Source: Neobacillus mesonae
GTDB taxonomy: Bacteria; Bacillota; Bacilli; Paenibacillales; Paenibacillaceae
NCBI GenBank assembly: GCA_023715865.1
Contig: JAMBOW010000001.1
Location: forward strand, 1,550,001-1,614,000
Reading direction: 5' to 3'
DNA: 64,000 nucleotides
Below the pieces are notes generated by a model. The model searched no databases, was not told where the DNA came from, and saw only the letters and a list, made by a program, of their open reading frames with translations. Of this stretch, positions 51,575 to 60,506 are shown one piece after another. Position 1 is the stretch's first letter. Each line of letters starts with the position of its first letter. The translations under genes and the position numbers were made by a program.

Positions 51575-52018
51575 TTAACTATATTTAAGATGCTTTCTAA
51601 AGCCCTCCACATGCTCCTCGCGATATCCAAGAGATTCATACATCCGGTGTGCCTCCACTCGCTGTCCACCTGAAACAAGGATCATATATGAGCATCCATG
51701 CTGCCTTGCAATTTCTTCAATTTCCAGCATCAGCTTTCTGCCAATCCCCTGTCTTCGTACTTTAGAGGATACAACTACGTTTTCAATGACCATAAACGGC
51801 TCGGATTCCCCGATCAAATCCTTGCATAGAATCCCCATTAGTGAACCTGCAAGCTCATTTTCATAGAACGCACCAAGAACGTAATAGCTCTTGTCTTCAA
51901 GGATTTCTGCATAGGTCTCTTCCATTTTAACAAGGTTCGTGCTTACACCTACGAGCTCCTCGTACAGCTCAGCCAATTGTGGCAGGTGCTTCATCTCAAT
52001 TTGATTAATCGTAACCAT
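51575..52018 (-). CDS. GNAT family N-acetyltransferase
   Basis: This 147-residue single-domain acetyltransferase has VVSSKVRRQGIGRKLMLEIEEIARQHG, which contains the acetyl-CoA R/Q-x2-G-x-G/A loop (RRQGIGRK), and ends YESLGYREE. GNATs move an acetyl group from acetyl-CoA to an amine. The ribosome site is GAGGGAATATC. The substrate is unknown. Confidence 0.87.
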   Translation of the reverse strand: MVTINQIEMKHLPQLAELYEELVGVSTNLVKMEETYAEILEDKSYYVLGAFYENELAGSLMGILCKDLIGESEPFMVIENVVVSSKVRRQGIGRKLMLEIEEIARQHGCSYMILVSGGQRVEAHRMYESLGYREEHVEGFRKHLKYS

Positions 52019-52097
52019 GATATTCCCTCTCTCTAATGTTGTCCAAGGAATATTATATTATAGTCTGCATAAATTCTTCTTCCCTAAATATTTTCCC

Positions 52098-52541
52098 TCA
52101 AAATTTCTTCCTCAAAAAATACTGCTTCACTTCCCCGGGAAATAAGTCGTTCACTCCGAAGATCTCATAGCCGTTCTTTTCATAAAATGTAGGAGCTTGA
52201 TAAGAAAAGGTCGAGGTATGTGCAAACACACATCCCGCTTCCTTGCCCTTTCGCTCAGCTTCCCTAATCATCTTATTTCCAAAGCCTTGGCCACGATAGC
52301 GCTCCGAAATCCAGAACACATCAATATACAGCCCATGCAGCCATGTCTCGCAAAATATCCCACCGACAACTTCGGACTCGCTGTTTTTTAAATATAAGTG
52401 AATACTCTCTCCAGGCTCTTTCAGCATACCTCTTGTAGCCCGCATATTATATCCGTGCAGCTTTCGGCAGATATCCTCGTAATCTGAAGCCGTTTCTCTT
52501 TCCGCTGATAAGCACATATTCTCGAAATAAATATCTCCCAT
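52098..52541 (-). CDS. GNAT family N-acetyltransferase
   Basis: This 147-residue protein has the acetyl-CoA loop YRGQGFGNKM and ends TFSYQAPTFYEKNGYEIFG, which matches small cytosolic GNATs. Its ribosome site (CGGAGGGG) is made by the last codons of the upstream membrane-protein gene, whose stop is one base before this ATG, so translation is coupled. The product may modify a small molecule; no target is evident. Confidence 0.85.
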   Translation of the reverse strand: MGDIYFENMCLSAERETASDYEDICRKLHGYNMRATRGMLKEPGESIHLYLKNSESEVVGGIFCETWLHGLYIDVFWISERYRGQGFGNKMIREAERKGKEAGCVFAHTSTFSYQAPTFYEKNGYEIFGVNDLFPGEVKQYFLRKKF

Positions 52542-52542
52542 G

Positions 52543-52926
52543 TTATCCCCTCCGCTGCTTCTGCTCAGAGGGCCGCCTAATGATTAGAATACATTCGGTA
52601 ATTAAATATCCAATCCAGCCAATGAGCAGGTAACCCAATATATAAGTATAATCACTGATCTTCGTAAATCCATTCGTATATCTAAACACAAAGTAAACAA
52701 GATAGACTATAGATGAAGCGCCTAGAGCAATTACCTTTGATGACCGAAACAGGGAGCAGGCGATCCCCTGCAGCAGGAACAAGCCCGGAAACAAGAGAAA
52801 TACCGATAAATTCAAAATGGTATGATCTGAAGGACTTGCCGCGTATGATGCCTCAGTAAGACCGACAATAACAAGCGAGGCAATCAAGGCATTGATAACA
52901 GCTGTATAAATTACACGCCGCTTCAT
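52543..52926 (-). CDS. Four-helix membrane protein, function unknown
   Basis: This 127-residue protein has four hydrophobic segments (about 8-25, 39-60, 65-85 and 95-115) and a basic C-terminal tail (RRPSEQKQRRG). GGAGG precedes its ATG. It is coupled to the downstream GNAT gene. No family recognised. Confidence 0.6.
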   Translation of the reverse strand: MKRRVIYTAVINALIASLVIVGLTEASYAASPSDHTILNLSVFLLFPGLFLLQGIACSLFRSSKVIALGASSIVYLVYFVFRYTNGFTKISDYTYILGYLLIGWIGYLITECILIIRRPSEQKQRRG

Positions 52927-53028
52927 GTCATAACCTCCACTTCATTTTAAACACAAGGGAAATAGAAGTTTATTTCTCGGGTAATCGCAGAATCAGCATT
53001 TCTTTGACAATTCCTGCCCTATATTTTG

Positions 53029-53583
53029 TCAAAAGCGATGGCATACTGTAGACTGCTCGGCGTATTCGTCAGCTAAAATGGAAAACAAAAGTGAATCATG
53101 ATATTTTCCGTTATGCCATACGTGCTCCCTCAATTGCCCTTCCTTCGTCATGCCAAGCTTTTTCATTACCGTCATAGATCCTATGTTCGCCGGCCTGCAT
53201 GTAGCATATATACGATGTACATTATGCACCTTAAACCCTAAATAGAGCAGCTTCTTTGCTGCCTCTGTAGCGTAGCCTTTTCCCCAGTAGTCAGGATGAA
53301 TGGAATAGCCGATTTCTGCATTGGAACCGGAAAGAGTTATTCCGCATCCTCCGATAAGTGATTGAGTTTCCTTAAGCACTATTGCTTGTGTATATTGCAG
53401 TCTCGGTTCAGCTTGCTCTTCACTAATGGCACTTCTCAGAAATTCGTAAGTCTGGTCTTCGTCATTCGGGCCCCAGAACGTGTACGTCGTTACCCTAGGG
53501 TCAGAAGAATAACGATGCACCTCTTCGAAATCATCTGCTAAAAAATCACGCAGACATAGACGTTCTGTATCAAGTGATTCCAT
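53029..53583 (-). CDS. RimJ/RimL-like GNAT acetyltransferase
   Basis: This protein of about 184 residues has the N-terminal LDTERLCLRDFLADDFEEVHRYSSDPRVTTY and the acetyl-CoA loop YWGKGYATEAAKKLL, followed by YATCRPANIGSMTVMKKLGM, all typical of Acetyltransf_3 (RimJ/RimL type). AAAGG lies before the ATG at 53583; upstream ATGs at 53592 and 53589 are alternatives. It may acetylate a protein N terminus or a small compound. Confidence 0.88.
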   Translation of the reverse strand: MESLDTERLCLRDFLADDFEEVHRYSSDPRVTTYTFWGPNDEDQTYEFLRSAISEEQAEPRLQYTQAIVLKETQSLIGGCGITLSGSNAEIGYSIHPDYWGKGYATEAAKKLLYLGFKVHNVHRIYATCRPANIGSMTVMKKLGMTKEGQLREHVWHNGKYHDSLLFSILADEYAEQSTVCHRF

Positions 53584-53611
53584 GTTCATCATCCTTTATC
53601 CTCAGGTTGCA

Positions 53612-54163
53612 TCAAGCCTTATGTATATCATATTCGCTCTTTAGAATACTCATGTGAATAACATCGTGGTACTTACCATCACGATAAATTTTCTGCCTTG
53701 CTCTTCCCTCTTCTACAAAACCACATTTTATATAACAATGCTTCGCTTGTTCATTAAAATCATATACATCAAGCTCCAGCCGATTTAAATTCATATCGTT
53801 AAATACCAGACGCTGAAGTAATCGAATCGCCTCTGATCCATACCCTTTTCCCTGCTCGTTCTTTGATCCAATAACGATGGCTAGTGAAGCCGTTCTGTTC
53901 TTCCAGCCGATATTAAGCAAATCAATCTGCCCTATATACTTAAGTGAATCTTTATGTGCAATGATAAAGCTTTTATGATTTGTTGATTTCCCTTCCATCA
54001 TCATGTGAATGTAATCTTCTGTATTTTTCAAACTATGCGGATATAAAAACAAGTCGCTGAGTGTATGCGTAATCTCCGGATCATTAATCCATTCTCTAAT
54101 CCCAGGTAAGTCTTCTATTTGATACTCTCTTAATACAATCCGTTCTCCTAATATGTGTGCCAT
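53612..54163 (-). CDS. RimJ/RimL-like or spermidine acetyltransferase-like GNAT
   Basis: This 183-residue protein starts at 54163 (AHILGERIVLREYQIEDL), with GGAGAGG ahead; the longer frame from 54208 lacks a ribosome site. It has EQGKGYGSEAIRLLQRLVF and LDVYDFNEQAKHCYIKCGFVEEG, typical of Acetyltransf_3. It lies 28 bases upstream of the preceding GNAT gene, so the two are probably co-transcribed. Spermidine acetyltransferases share this outline, but the assignment is not secure. Confidence 0.85.
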   Translation of the reverse strand: MAHILGERIVLREYQIEDLPGIREWINDPEITHTLSDLFLYPHSLKNTEDYIHMMMEGKSTNHKSFIIAHKDSLKYIGQIDLLNIGWKNRTASLAIVIGSKNEQGKGYGSEAIRLLQRLVFNDMNLNRLELDVYDFNEQAKHCYIKCGFVEEGRARQKIYRDGKYHDVIHMSILKSEYDIHKA

Positions 54164-54242
54164 TCGATCGCACCTCTCCTCTTTTATATAATCCCATGGG
54201 TTCAACAACTATATTGGGAATATTATACAATGAACACTTGAT

Positions 54243-54284
54243 TAAAAAAATGATGACTTCGAATATTCTCCAAAGTCATCATCG
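54243..54284 (-). terminator. Terminator after the P5C dehydrogenase gene
   Basis: On the minus strand ATGATGACTT pairs with AAGTCATCAT and inner GAGAATATTC bases, followed by TTTTTTT. Confidence 0.85.
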
Positions 54285-54295
54285 CTTCAAGTTGC

Positions 54296-55864
54296 TTATA
54301 ATTTTATGGATGTCAGCTTGGCTTGTGTAAACAATAGCAGGTAATCGTACCCCCCTGCTTTGGAATCCGTTCCGGACATATTAAATCCGCCAAACGGATG
54401 CGCCCCTACCAAAGCCCCAGTACACTTCCGGTTCACATACAGGTTACCGCAATGCATCGTCTCCAGCGCTTCTTCGATACGATTCTGATCCGTAGAAAAG
54501 TAAGAGCCCGTTAATCCAAATTCAGTATCGTTGTATATACGGATGGCCTCCTTATAATCTGCTGCTTTACACAAGGCCAAAACCGGACCAAAGATCTCTT
54601 CCTTCATTATTCTCGCATCCGATCTAACATCAGCAAAGATGGTAGGCTCAATGTAGTAACCATTTCCCTCAGCAGGATGGCCGCCGGCAAGTAATGTACC
54701 TTCTGTTCTGCCTATTTCTATATAACTTAATATTTTATCATATGAACCTTTATCGATTACCGGCCCAGATGGATAATTGAGCTCAGGCAAACCAATCGCA
54801 AGTTTTGCTGTCAAATCTTTCACTTTCTGAACAACTTCATCGTACGCCGATTCTACAATGATGGCTCTCGAACCTGCGGAGCATTTCTGTCCTTGGAACC
54901 CAAATGCCGATGCAACAATCGCCTGTGCTGCTGCATCCAGGTCTGCAGTCTCGTCTACCACGATGCCGTCCTTGCCGCCCATTTCGGCAACAAGCCGCTT
55001 GATCCAGATCTGCCCTTCTGACGTAGCAGCAGCGAGTTTACTGATATGAAGTCCAACTTCCTTCGAACCTGTAAAGCTGATAAATCTTGTCTTCGGATGT
55101 GTGGTGAGATAGTCTCCAACTTCAGCACCGCTCCCCGGTATAAAGTTGATAACCCCAGGAGGTAATCCGACCTCCTCCATTAGTGCCACAAATTTATGAG
55201 CGATTGCGGGAGTCGTAGAAGCAGGCTTCAGCAGTACTGTATTACCTGATACGACAGCTGCGGTCGTCATCCCTACACAGATCGCAAGCGGAAAATTCCA
55301 AGGAGGAATAATGACTCCAACGCCAAGCGGTATATAGCTTAAGCGATTATTTTCTCCTTGGATTTTTGTTAATGGCTGCGTTTCATTAATTTGCTCCAGC
55401 CTAAGCATTTCACGAGCGTAAAATTCAATAAAGTCAATAGCTTCCGCTGTATCTGCATCAGCCTCGGCGTAGTTTTTGCCGGATTCAAGAATCATAAGAG
55501 CGGAGAATTCATGCTTGCGTTCCCGCATCAGTGCTGCAGCCTTGAATAAATATTGTGTCCTCTCGCCAGCGGGTACCTTCTTCCACGTTTCGAATGTACT
55601 GACGGCAATCTGCATGGCTTCTTCTGCCAGTGCTTGATCTGCTTTACTTACATATCCAATAACTTCATCCAGATTGCCGGGATTAAATGAAGTAATTACG
55701 TCCTCGGTAATCACCCTTTTCTCACCGATATAAAGAGGAATGCGCTGACCCAATTCAGACTTTACTTTGTTGATGGCATTTTCCATAGCCAGTTTGTTCT
55801 CTTCCAAACTGAAATTGACAAAAGGCTCATTAACAAAAGGACTGATATTCGCTGATTTATTCAC
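54296..55864 (-). CDS. rocA: L-glutamate gamma-semialdehyde (P5C) dehydrogenase
   Basis: This enzyme oxidises glutamate semialdehyde from proline or arginine breakdown to glutamate, using NAD+. The protein of about 522 residues is an aldehyde dehydrogenase with PPWNFPLAI, FTGSKEVG, the catalytic Glu in AEMGGKDG and the catalytic Cys in FGFQGQKCSAGSR. The C-terminal GGFNMSGTDSKAGGYDYLLLF is typical of P5CDH. The GTG at 55864 (GAGGAG nine bases ahead) is preferred over the ATG at 55873. No proline dehydrogenase gene is adjacent. Confidence 0.9.
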   Translation of the reverse strand: MNKSANISPFVNEPFVNFSLEENKLAMENAINKVKSELGQRIPLYIGEKRVITEDVITSFNPGNLDEVIGYVSKADQALAEEAMQIAVSTFETWKKVPAGERTQYLFKAAALMRERKHEFSALMILESGKNYAEADADTAEAIDFIEFYAREMLRLEQINETQPLTKIQGENNRLSYIPLGVGVIIPPWNFPLAICVGMTTAAVVSGNTVLLKPASTTPAIAHKFVALMEEVGLPPGVINFIPGSGAEVGDYLTTHPKTRFISFTGSKEVGLHISKLAAATSEGQIWIKRLVAEMGGKDGIVVDETADLDAAAQAIVASAFGFQGQKCSAGSRAIIVESAYDEVVQKVKDLTAKLAIGLPELNYPSGPVIDKGSYDKILSYIEIGRTEGTLLAGGHPAEGNGYYIEPTIFADVRSDARIMKEEIFGPVLALCKAADYKEAIRIYNDTEFGLTGSYFSTDQNRIEEALETMHCGNLYVNRKCTGALVGAHPFGGFNMSGTDSKAGGYDYLLLFTQAKLTSIKL

Positions 55865-56160
55865 GCATGACATCTCCTCTCATTTTTAAAGCATGAATTT
55901 GATCTATTTACATTCTATTCATCTGAATCATTTACTTGGCTTTCTCTTTCATACTTATTCAGAAAATGTTCTTCGTAACTACCTCAATGCTTACCGCTTC
56001 AGAAATATTGCTTTTTCTCATGGTTGTTTATACCAGAGTATTCAACCATGAGAAAAAGGGCACACCGACTTACTCGCAGATCTCAATTCATTTCATCATT
56101 CTCCTCAATAGGAGAAGAATCGGTGTTCGCATAACGTGCAGCGCTTTCTATACTTAATAC
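55865..56160. other. Intergenic region with a 16-bp perfect inverted repeat
   Basis: The arms CTTTTTCTCATGGTTG (56011-56026) and CAACCATGAGAAAAAG (56043-56058) are exact complements around a 16-base loop. No T tract follows outside the stem on either strand, so it is not a standard terminator. No gene is convincing in the rest of the region; it should hold the P5C dehydrogenase promoter. Confidence 0.6.
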
Positions 56161-56215
56161 AAAAAAAGGATGATTAAAGCTCTGAGAAATACTCATAGCT
56201 TCAATCATCCTATCA
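56161..56215 (-). terminator. Terminator of the fruR-fruK-fruA operon
   Basis: On the minus strand AGGATGATT...AGCT and AGCT...AATCATCCT form a long imperfect stem followed by TTTTTTT, just past fruA. Confidence 0.8.
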
Positions 56216-56222
56216 AGTGATG

Positions 56223-58145
56223 TTATTTCGCTTCCAAAGGTTTTTTCCACAAGCCCAAGATCAAGCCGGAAATGACTGCACCAATGGCTACAGAGAGCAG
56301 GAACATCAACGCATTGCTAGCCAGTGCTGCTACGAAGATTCCTCCGTGCGGAGCAGGAAGGTTAATTCCCCACAGCTGTGTCAATCCGCCCGCCACTGCC
56401 GAACCGACAATACAGGATGTCAGTACCCGAAGCGGATCGGCTGCTGCAAAAGGAATCGCTCCTTCTGTGATAAAGGACAAGCCCAGCACATAGTTTGTAA
56501 CACCTGATTTACGTTCCTCTTCTGTAAATTTGTTTTTGAAGAAAGTTGTGGCAAGTGCAATGGCTAGCGGAGGAACCATACCTCCTGCCATGACTGCCGC
56601 CATCATCAAACCATTTTCATTTCCACTGGATGTAAATACACCGATTGCAAAGGTGTATGCAGCCTTATTAAAAGGTCCGCCCATATCGATAGACATCATA
56701 CCGCCGAGAATAATACCTAGCAAAACCATATTGCCTGTTCCAAGATTGTTCAATATATCAATCAGCCCAAGGTTAATCCAGCTGAAGATTGGTGACAAAA
56801 TATAAAACATAAGAGCGCCTGTAATTAAGAGACCAAACACAGGGTACAGCAGAATTGCTTTTAATCCATCAATCGCTTTAGGCAAATGCTTAAACACACG
56901 GCGCAGTAAGATAACTACGTAACCTGCCAAGAAACCGGCTGCAAGTCCGCCAAGGAATCCGGCATTTGCATTAACGGCCATCAGTCCGCCAACCATACCG
57001 GGCATGAGTGCTGGACGATCCCCGATACTCATCGCAATGAACCCTGCCAAGATCGGAATCAGAAAATGAAATGCTCCATCTCCACCGCCAATGGCTTGCA
57101 GCAGCTGGAAGATCGGATTATCATCTCCGGCAACCTGTTCAATAAGGAACGAGATCGCAAGCAGAATTCCGCCGCCGACAACAAACGGAAGCATGTGCGA
57201 GATACCGTTCATTAGATTTTTATATAACGTGCTGCCAATGCTCTTTTTCTCTTCAGTTGAAGATGATGAAGCCGCTCCGCCTTCAGCTTTATAAATTGGA
57301 GCATCACCTTTCACTGCCTTCGTGATGAGCTCCTCGCTCTTGCGAATACCGTCGCTTACTGGACGCTGCAATACTGGTTTGCCTGCAAACCGGGCCATCT
57401 CCACATTTTTATCTGCTGCCACGATAACACCTTTCGCCCGGCGGATTTCATCTTCGGTCAGGACGTTGCTGGCACCTTCCGAGCCGTTGGTCTCTACCCG
57501 GATCTGCACACCCATCTCCTGTGCCTTCTTCTTAAGTGCATCTTCTGCCATAAAGGTATGTGCAATACCTGTAGGGCAAGCCGTAACAGCAACTACAAAA
57601 GGTAATTCCTCGGCACTGTCAGTCATCTTGCTGTCATTTACTGCAGGAGATTCTGACATTTGCTCCTTTTCTTCTGCACCTTTCGCTTCTTCCGCTTGCT
57701 TCTCATCAAACAGCGCTGTTACCTCTTCAGGTGTCTTCGTTTGAAGCAGTTGCTCGATGAAAACGTTATCAATCAAAAGCCGAGAAAGTGCAGCAAGCGT
57801 GCGAAGATGTGTATTTCCTGCTCCTTCTGGAGCCGCAATCATGAAGAATACGTAAGCCGGTTCTCCATCCAATGATTCGAAATCTACGCCACCTTCGCTT
57901 TTAGCGAATACAACGGTTGGTTCGTTAACCGCTTTGGTCTTGGCATGAGGCATCGCTATTCCTCCGCCGATTCCCGTGCTTGATTCAGCTTCACGTTTAT
58001 ATATCATCTCTTTGAAAAGGACAGGATCGTTGATACGTCCGCTGGCTGCGAGACTTGCGATCAATTCATCAATTGCCCCTTCTTTGGATGTTGATTTCAA
58101 ATTCATGATCATCGTTTCTTTAATCATCAGATCGGTAATTCTCAT
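56223..58145 (-). CDS. fruA: PTS fructose transporter subunit IIABC
   Basis: This permease takes up fructose while phosphorylating it to fructose-1-phosphate. The domain order is IIA (about 1-145, with the phospho-His in GGGIAMPHAKT), IIB (about 185-280, with the phospho-Cys in AVTACPTGIAHTFMA) and membrane IIC (about 310-640, eight or more hydrophobic segments). The ATG at 58145 follows GGGGAG; the TTG at 58154 overlaps that site. The 640-residue length is normal for the fused form. It is last in the operon after fruK with a 114-base gap holding a hairpin. Confidence 0.95.
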   Translation of the reverse strand: MRITDLMIKETMIMNLKSTSKEGAIDELIASLAASGRINDPVLFKEMIYKREAESSTGIGGGIAMPHAKTKAVNEPTVVFAKSEGGVDFESLDGEPAYVFFMIAAPEGAGNTHLRTLAALSRLLIDNVFIEQLLQTKTPEEVTALFDEKQAEEAKGAEEKEQMSESPAVNDSKMTDSAEELPFVVAVTACPTGIAHTFMAEDALKKKAQEMGVQIRVETNGSEGASNVLTEDEIRRAKGVIVAADKNVEMARFAGKPVLQRPVSDGIRKSEELITKAVKGDAPIYKAEGGAASSSSTEEKKSIGSTLYKNLMNGISHMLPFVVGGGILLAISFLIEQVAGDDNPIFQLLQAIGGGDGAFHFLIPILAGFIAMSIGDRPALMPGMVGGLMAVNANAGFLGGLAAGFLAGYVVILLRRVFKHLPKAIDGLKAILLYPVFGLLITGALMFYILSPIFSWINLGLIDILNNLGTGNMVLLGIILGGMMSIDMGGPFNKAAYTFAIGVFTSSGNENGLMMAAVMAGGMVPPLAIALATTFFKNKFTEEERKSGVTNYVLGLSFITEGAIPFAAADPLRVLTSCIVGSAVAGGLTQLWGINLPAPHGGIFVAALASNALMFLLSVAIGAVISGLILGLWKKPLEAK

Positions 58146-58168
58146 GTCTAACAACTCCCCTGACTAAT

Positions 58169-58192
58169 AAGGCGTGCGTTCATACACGCCTT
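58169..58192 (-). other. Intercistronic hairpin between fruK and fruA
   Basis: AAGGCGTG (58169-58176) pairs with CACGCCTT (58185-58192). On the minus strand only ATTAG follows, so it is a weak attenuator or mRNA-stabilising structure rather than a strong terminator. Confidence 0.4.
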
Positions 58193-58259
58193 TTAGGTGC
58201 TATCGCTTTATAATCCACAGTTTGCGTGGTTTGTTTCATTAAATAGGTATAACAGTCCG

Positions 58260-59171
58260 TTATAGCTTTGTGATCCGGACCTCTGGTAGCAATCGATCAA
58301 TGTCTTTGCGTAATGCAAGATCATCGGAAAATGCAGTAGCACTACCGGAGGCAACACCTGTACGAAACGCCTCGAGCGGTTCCTTCGTTTGGGTGAGGGT
58401 ACCTACAAAACCGGCGATCATGGAATCTCCTGCTCCCACAGAATTTTTCACTGTTCCGGAAGGTACGCTGGCATGGTATACTTCCTCATTCGTAATGAAT
58501 AACGCGCCTTCTCCAGCCATGGAAATAATAACGTGCTTTGCGCCTTCATCCAGCAACTTGCGTCCGTAGGTTATAAGGTCATCCTGCGAATGAATCGTTA
58601 CTCCAAACATCTCAGCCAGTTCATGATGATTAGGTTTAACCAGAAGCGGCTTAAAGTATAAAGCTTCCAGCAAAGCCTCGCCCGTTGTATCTATAACAAA
58701 TTCTGCTCCTGCCTTCTGGCAGGCTTCAATCAAACGATTGTAGAAATCCCCGCCAAGCGAAGGAGGTATGCTGCCTGACAGAACAAGAATATCTCCTTGT
58801 GTGAGCTGATCAAGCTTTTCAATTAAGGCAGTCGCTTCATCCTCAGTTATACCCGGTCCAAGTCCGTTAATTTCTGTTTCCTGTCCGTGCTTCAGTTTGA
58901 CATTGATTCTGGTGTCATCCTGTATGCGAACGAAATCCGGTCGGATTCCTTCATTGTTTAAATACTCGTTAATAAAATTCCCTGTAAACCCTCCGATAAA
59001 ACCAAGTGCTGTATGGTCAGCACCAAGCTGTTCCAGCACTCTGGAAACGTTAATCCCTTTCCCTCCGGGAAGCTTCAAATCCCGTTTCATTCGATTCAAG
59101 CTGCCAAGTTCTAAATTATCCACTTCCACGATGTAATCGATGGATGGATTAAGTGTTACGGTATAGATCAT
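58260..59171 (-). CDS. fruK: 1-phosphofructokinase
   Basis: This kinase phosphorylates fructose-1-phosphate to fructose-1,6-bisphosphate. The 303-residue PfkB protein has LNPSIDYIVEVDNL, the GGKGINVSRVL motif, SGSIPPSL and the anion-hole/catalytic motif VGAGDSMIAGF. These residues match FruK rather than tagatose-6-phosphate kinase, and the neighbours fruR and fruA agree. It overlaps fruR by four bases. Confidence 0.95.
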   Translation of the reverse strand: MIYTVTLNPSIDYIVEVDNLELGSLNRMKRDLKLPGGKGINVSRVLEQLGADHTALGFIGGFTGNFINEYLNNEGIRPDFVRIQDDTRINVKLKHGQETEINGLGPGITEDEATALIEKLDQLTQGDILVLSGSIPPSLGGDFYNRLIEACQKAGAEFVIDTTGEALLEALYFKPLLVKPNHHELAEMFGVTIHSQDDLITYGRKLLDEGAKHVIISMAGEGALFITNEEVYHASVPSGTVKNSVGAGDSMIAGFVGTLTQTKEPLEAFRTGVASGSATAFSDDLALRKDIDRLLPEVRITKL

Positions 59172-59920
59172 GTCAATCCCTCAATTACTTTAAATTTCTG
59201 TCCCAGCCATTTCTTATACTCGCCAGGTACCTTATCTGTAATTAACGTTGCCTCTTCTAGATCAAACAGCTTAGCAAAAGCAACCTCTCCAAACTTGCTT
59301 GAATCTGCAAGTACATACGTTTGTCCTGATAACTGATGGGCCCTGCGTTTAATTAGAGCTTCTTCCGGATCCGGTGTTGTAAATCCCATTTGTATATCCA
59401 ATCCGTTCGTACCAATAAAGCTTTTGTCAAAACGGAAGTTATCAATATTTTGCAGTGCCATGCTGCCAATGACTGCCTTCGTATGCGGTTTCATCATACC
59501 GCCAAGCAGATAGCTGCGAATCTTTTTGCTGACCAGCGTCTCCACATGGGAAAGTCCATTGGTAACGACCGTAATATCATTTGCCTCAATATAAGGAATC
59601 ATAGCAAGGGTAGTTGTTCCCGCATCTAGATATATGCATTCACCATCTCGAAGCTGTTTTGCAGCCATTTTAGCTAGAGCGCTTTTTTCTTGAACGTTTT
59701 TGAATGTTTTCTCTTCCATTCCAAGCTCAATGCTTTTATGGCTGTTCAGAGATGCTCCGCCATGTACTCTTTTAAGCAAATGCTTCGCTTCTAAATCCAC
59801 CAAATCTCTTCGTATCGTTGATTCAGAGACGTTAAGCAGCTCTACCAATTCCTGTAGTTTAACAGTTCCACGCTCTTGTAAGCGTTCTATAATCATTCGA
59901 TATCTTTCTTCTGTCAGCAT
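59168..59920 (-). CDS. fruR: DeoR-family fructose operon repressor FruR
   Basis: This 250-residue protein has the DeoR helix-turn-helix (EERYRMIIERLQERGTVKLQELVELLNVSESTIRRDLVDLE, 3-45) and a DeoRC sensor domain with DAGTTTLAMIPYI, GTNGLD and ADSSKFGEVAF. FruR proteins sense fructose-1-phosphate. It is the first gene of the operon and so probably represses itself. GGAGG precedes the ATG. Confidence 0.93.
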   Translation of the reverse strand: MLTEERYRMIIERLQERGTVKLQELVELLNVSESTIRRDLVDLEAKHLLKRVHGGASLNSHKSIELGMEEKTFKNVQEKSALAKMAAKQLRDGECIYLDAGTTTLAMIPYIEANDITVVTNGLSHVETLVSKKIRSYLLGGMMKPHTKAVIGSMALQNIDNFRFDKSFIGTNGLDIQMGFTTPDPEEALIKRRAHQLSGQTYVLADSSKFGEVAFAKLFDLEEATLITDKVPGEYKKWLGQKFKVIEGLT

Positions 59921-59954
59921 TATCTTTCCTCCTGACTGATTCTATAGTACCACA

Positions 59955-59994
59955 TTTTTAGATAAAAACAATCATTTTCTATCAAAAACATTCA
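59955..59994 (-). promoter_or_regulatory. Candidate FruR operator: two adjacent 20-bp direct repeats
   Basis: On the minus strand TGAATGTTTTTGATAGAAAA (59975-59994) and TGATTGTTTTTATCTAAAAA (59955-59974) match at about 14-15 of 20 positions and are exactly adjacent. The second copy overlaps a -35-like TTGTTT, with TACTAT 16 bases on. This is a fitting place for autorepression by FruR. Confidence 0.6.
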
Positions 59995-60020
59995 TAAAAC
60001 TTCAAAAGTGTGCCGTCTAA

Positions 60021-60077
60021 AACAAAAAACAGGCTCTAAGCAGGCTTGCCGTAAAGCAAGATCTCCCGCCCGAGCCA
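60021..60077 (-). terminator. Terminator after the YjbR gene
   Basis: On the minus strand GGCTC...GAGCC encloses a CTTGC/GCAAG hairpin and is followed by TGTTTTTTGTTTT. Confidence 0.65.
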
Positions 60078-60140
60078 CATCATAGTGTGCTTAAACAACC
60101 TTAATCTAAGCAGTTGCAATACCAAATAGATCGTACCCAC

Positions 60141-60506
60141 TCAATTAACTAAGCGACTTTCAATAGAATCACGCTGTTTCTTTGTCAAATTCTTGAATAC
60201 CAGTTCATAGGAGTGATCGATCATTGGCAATATATCCTTTACACTGAGATCTTGATCCAGATACACCGTATTCCAGTGTTTTTTGTTCAAATGATAACCC
60301 GGCACTACGGCACTATGCTGCTGACGCAAATTTTCTGCAATGATTGGATCACATTTGAGTGAAATGCTGGATGCGGTATTGTCTTTATTTATAGGAATCA
60401 AGGCGAACATTTTCCCCTCGATTTTAACGACAAGTGTATCTGCCCCAAAGGGATAATCCTCTTTAGCAGCCTTTTTAGATAAACAGTATGAAACAATAGG
60501 GTTCAC
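60141..60506 (-). CDS. MmcQ/YjbR family protein
   Basis: This 121-residue cytosolic protein has YPFGADTLVVKIEGKMFALI, SLKCDP, PGYHLNKKHWNTVYLD and a C-terminal helical end (SYELVFKNLTKKQRDSIES). The YjbR fold is DNA-binding-like (CyaY-like fold) without a known reaction. It starts with GTG after AAGGAG. Its ribosome region overlaps the end of the HAD-like remnant. Confidence 0.88.
   Translation of the reverse strand: MNPIVSYCLSKKAAKEDYPFGADTLVVKIEGKMFALIPINKDNTASSISLKCDPIIAENLRQQHSAVVPGYHLNKKHWNTVYLDQDLSVKDILPMIDHSYELVFKNLTKKQRDSIESRLVN

Noticed and set aside
55936..56157. A 73-codon plus-strand frame between the P5C dehydrogenase and fru genes
   Set aside because: It spans the inverted repeat, has no SD and no family features.
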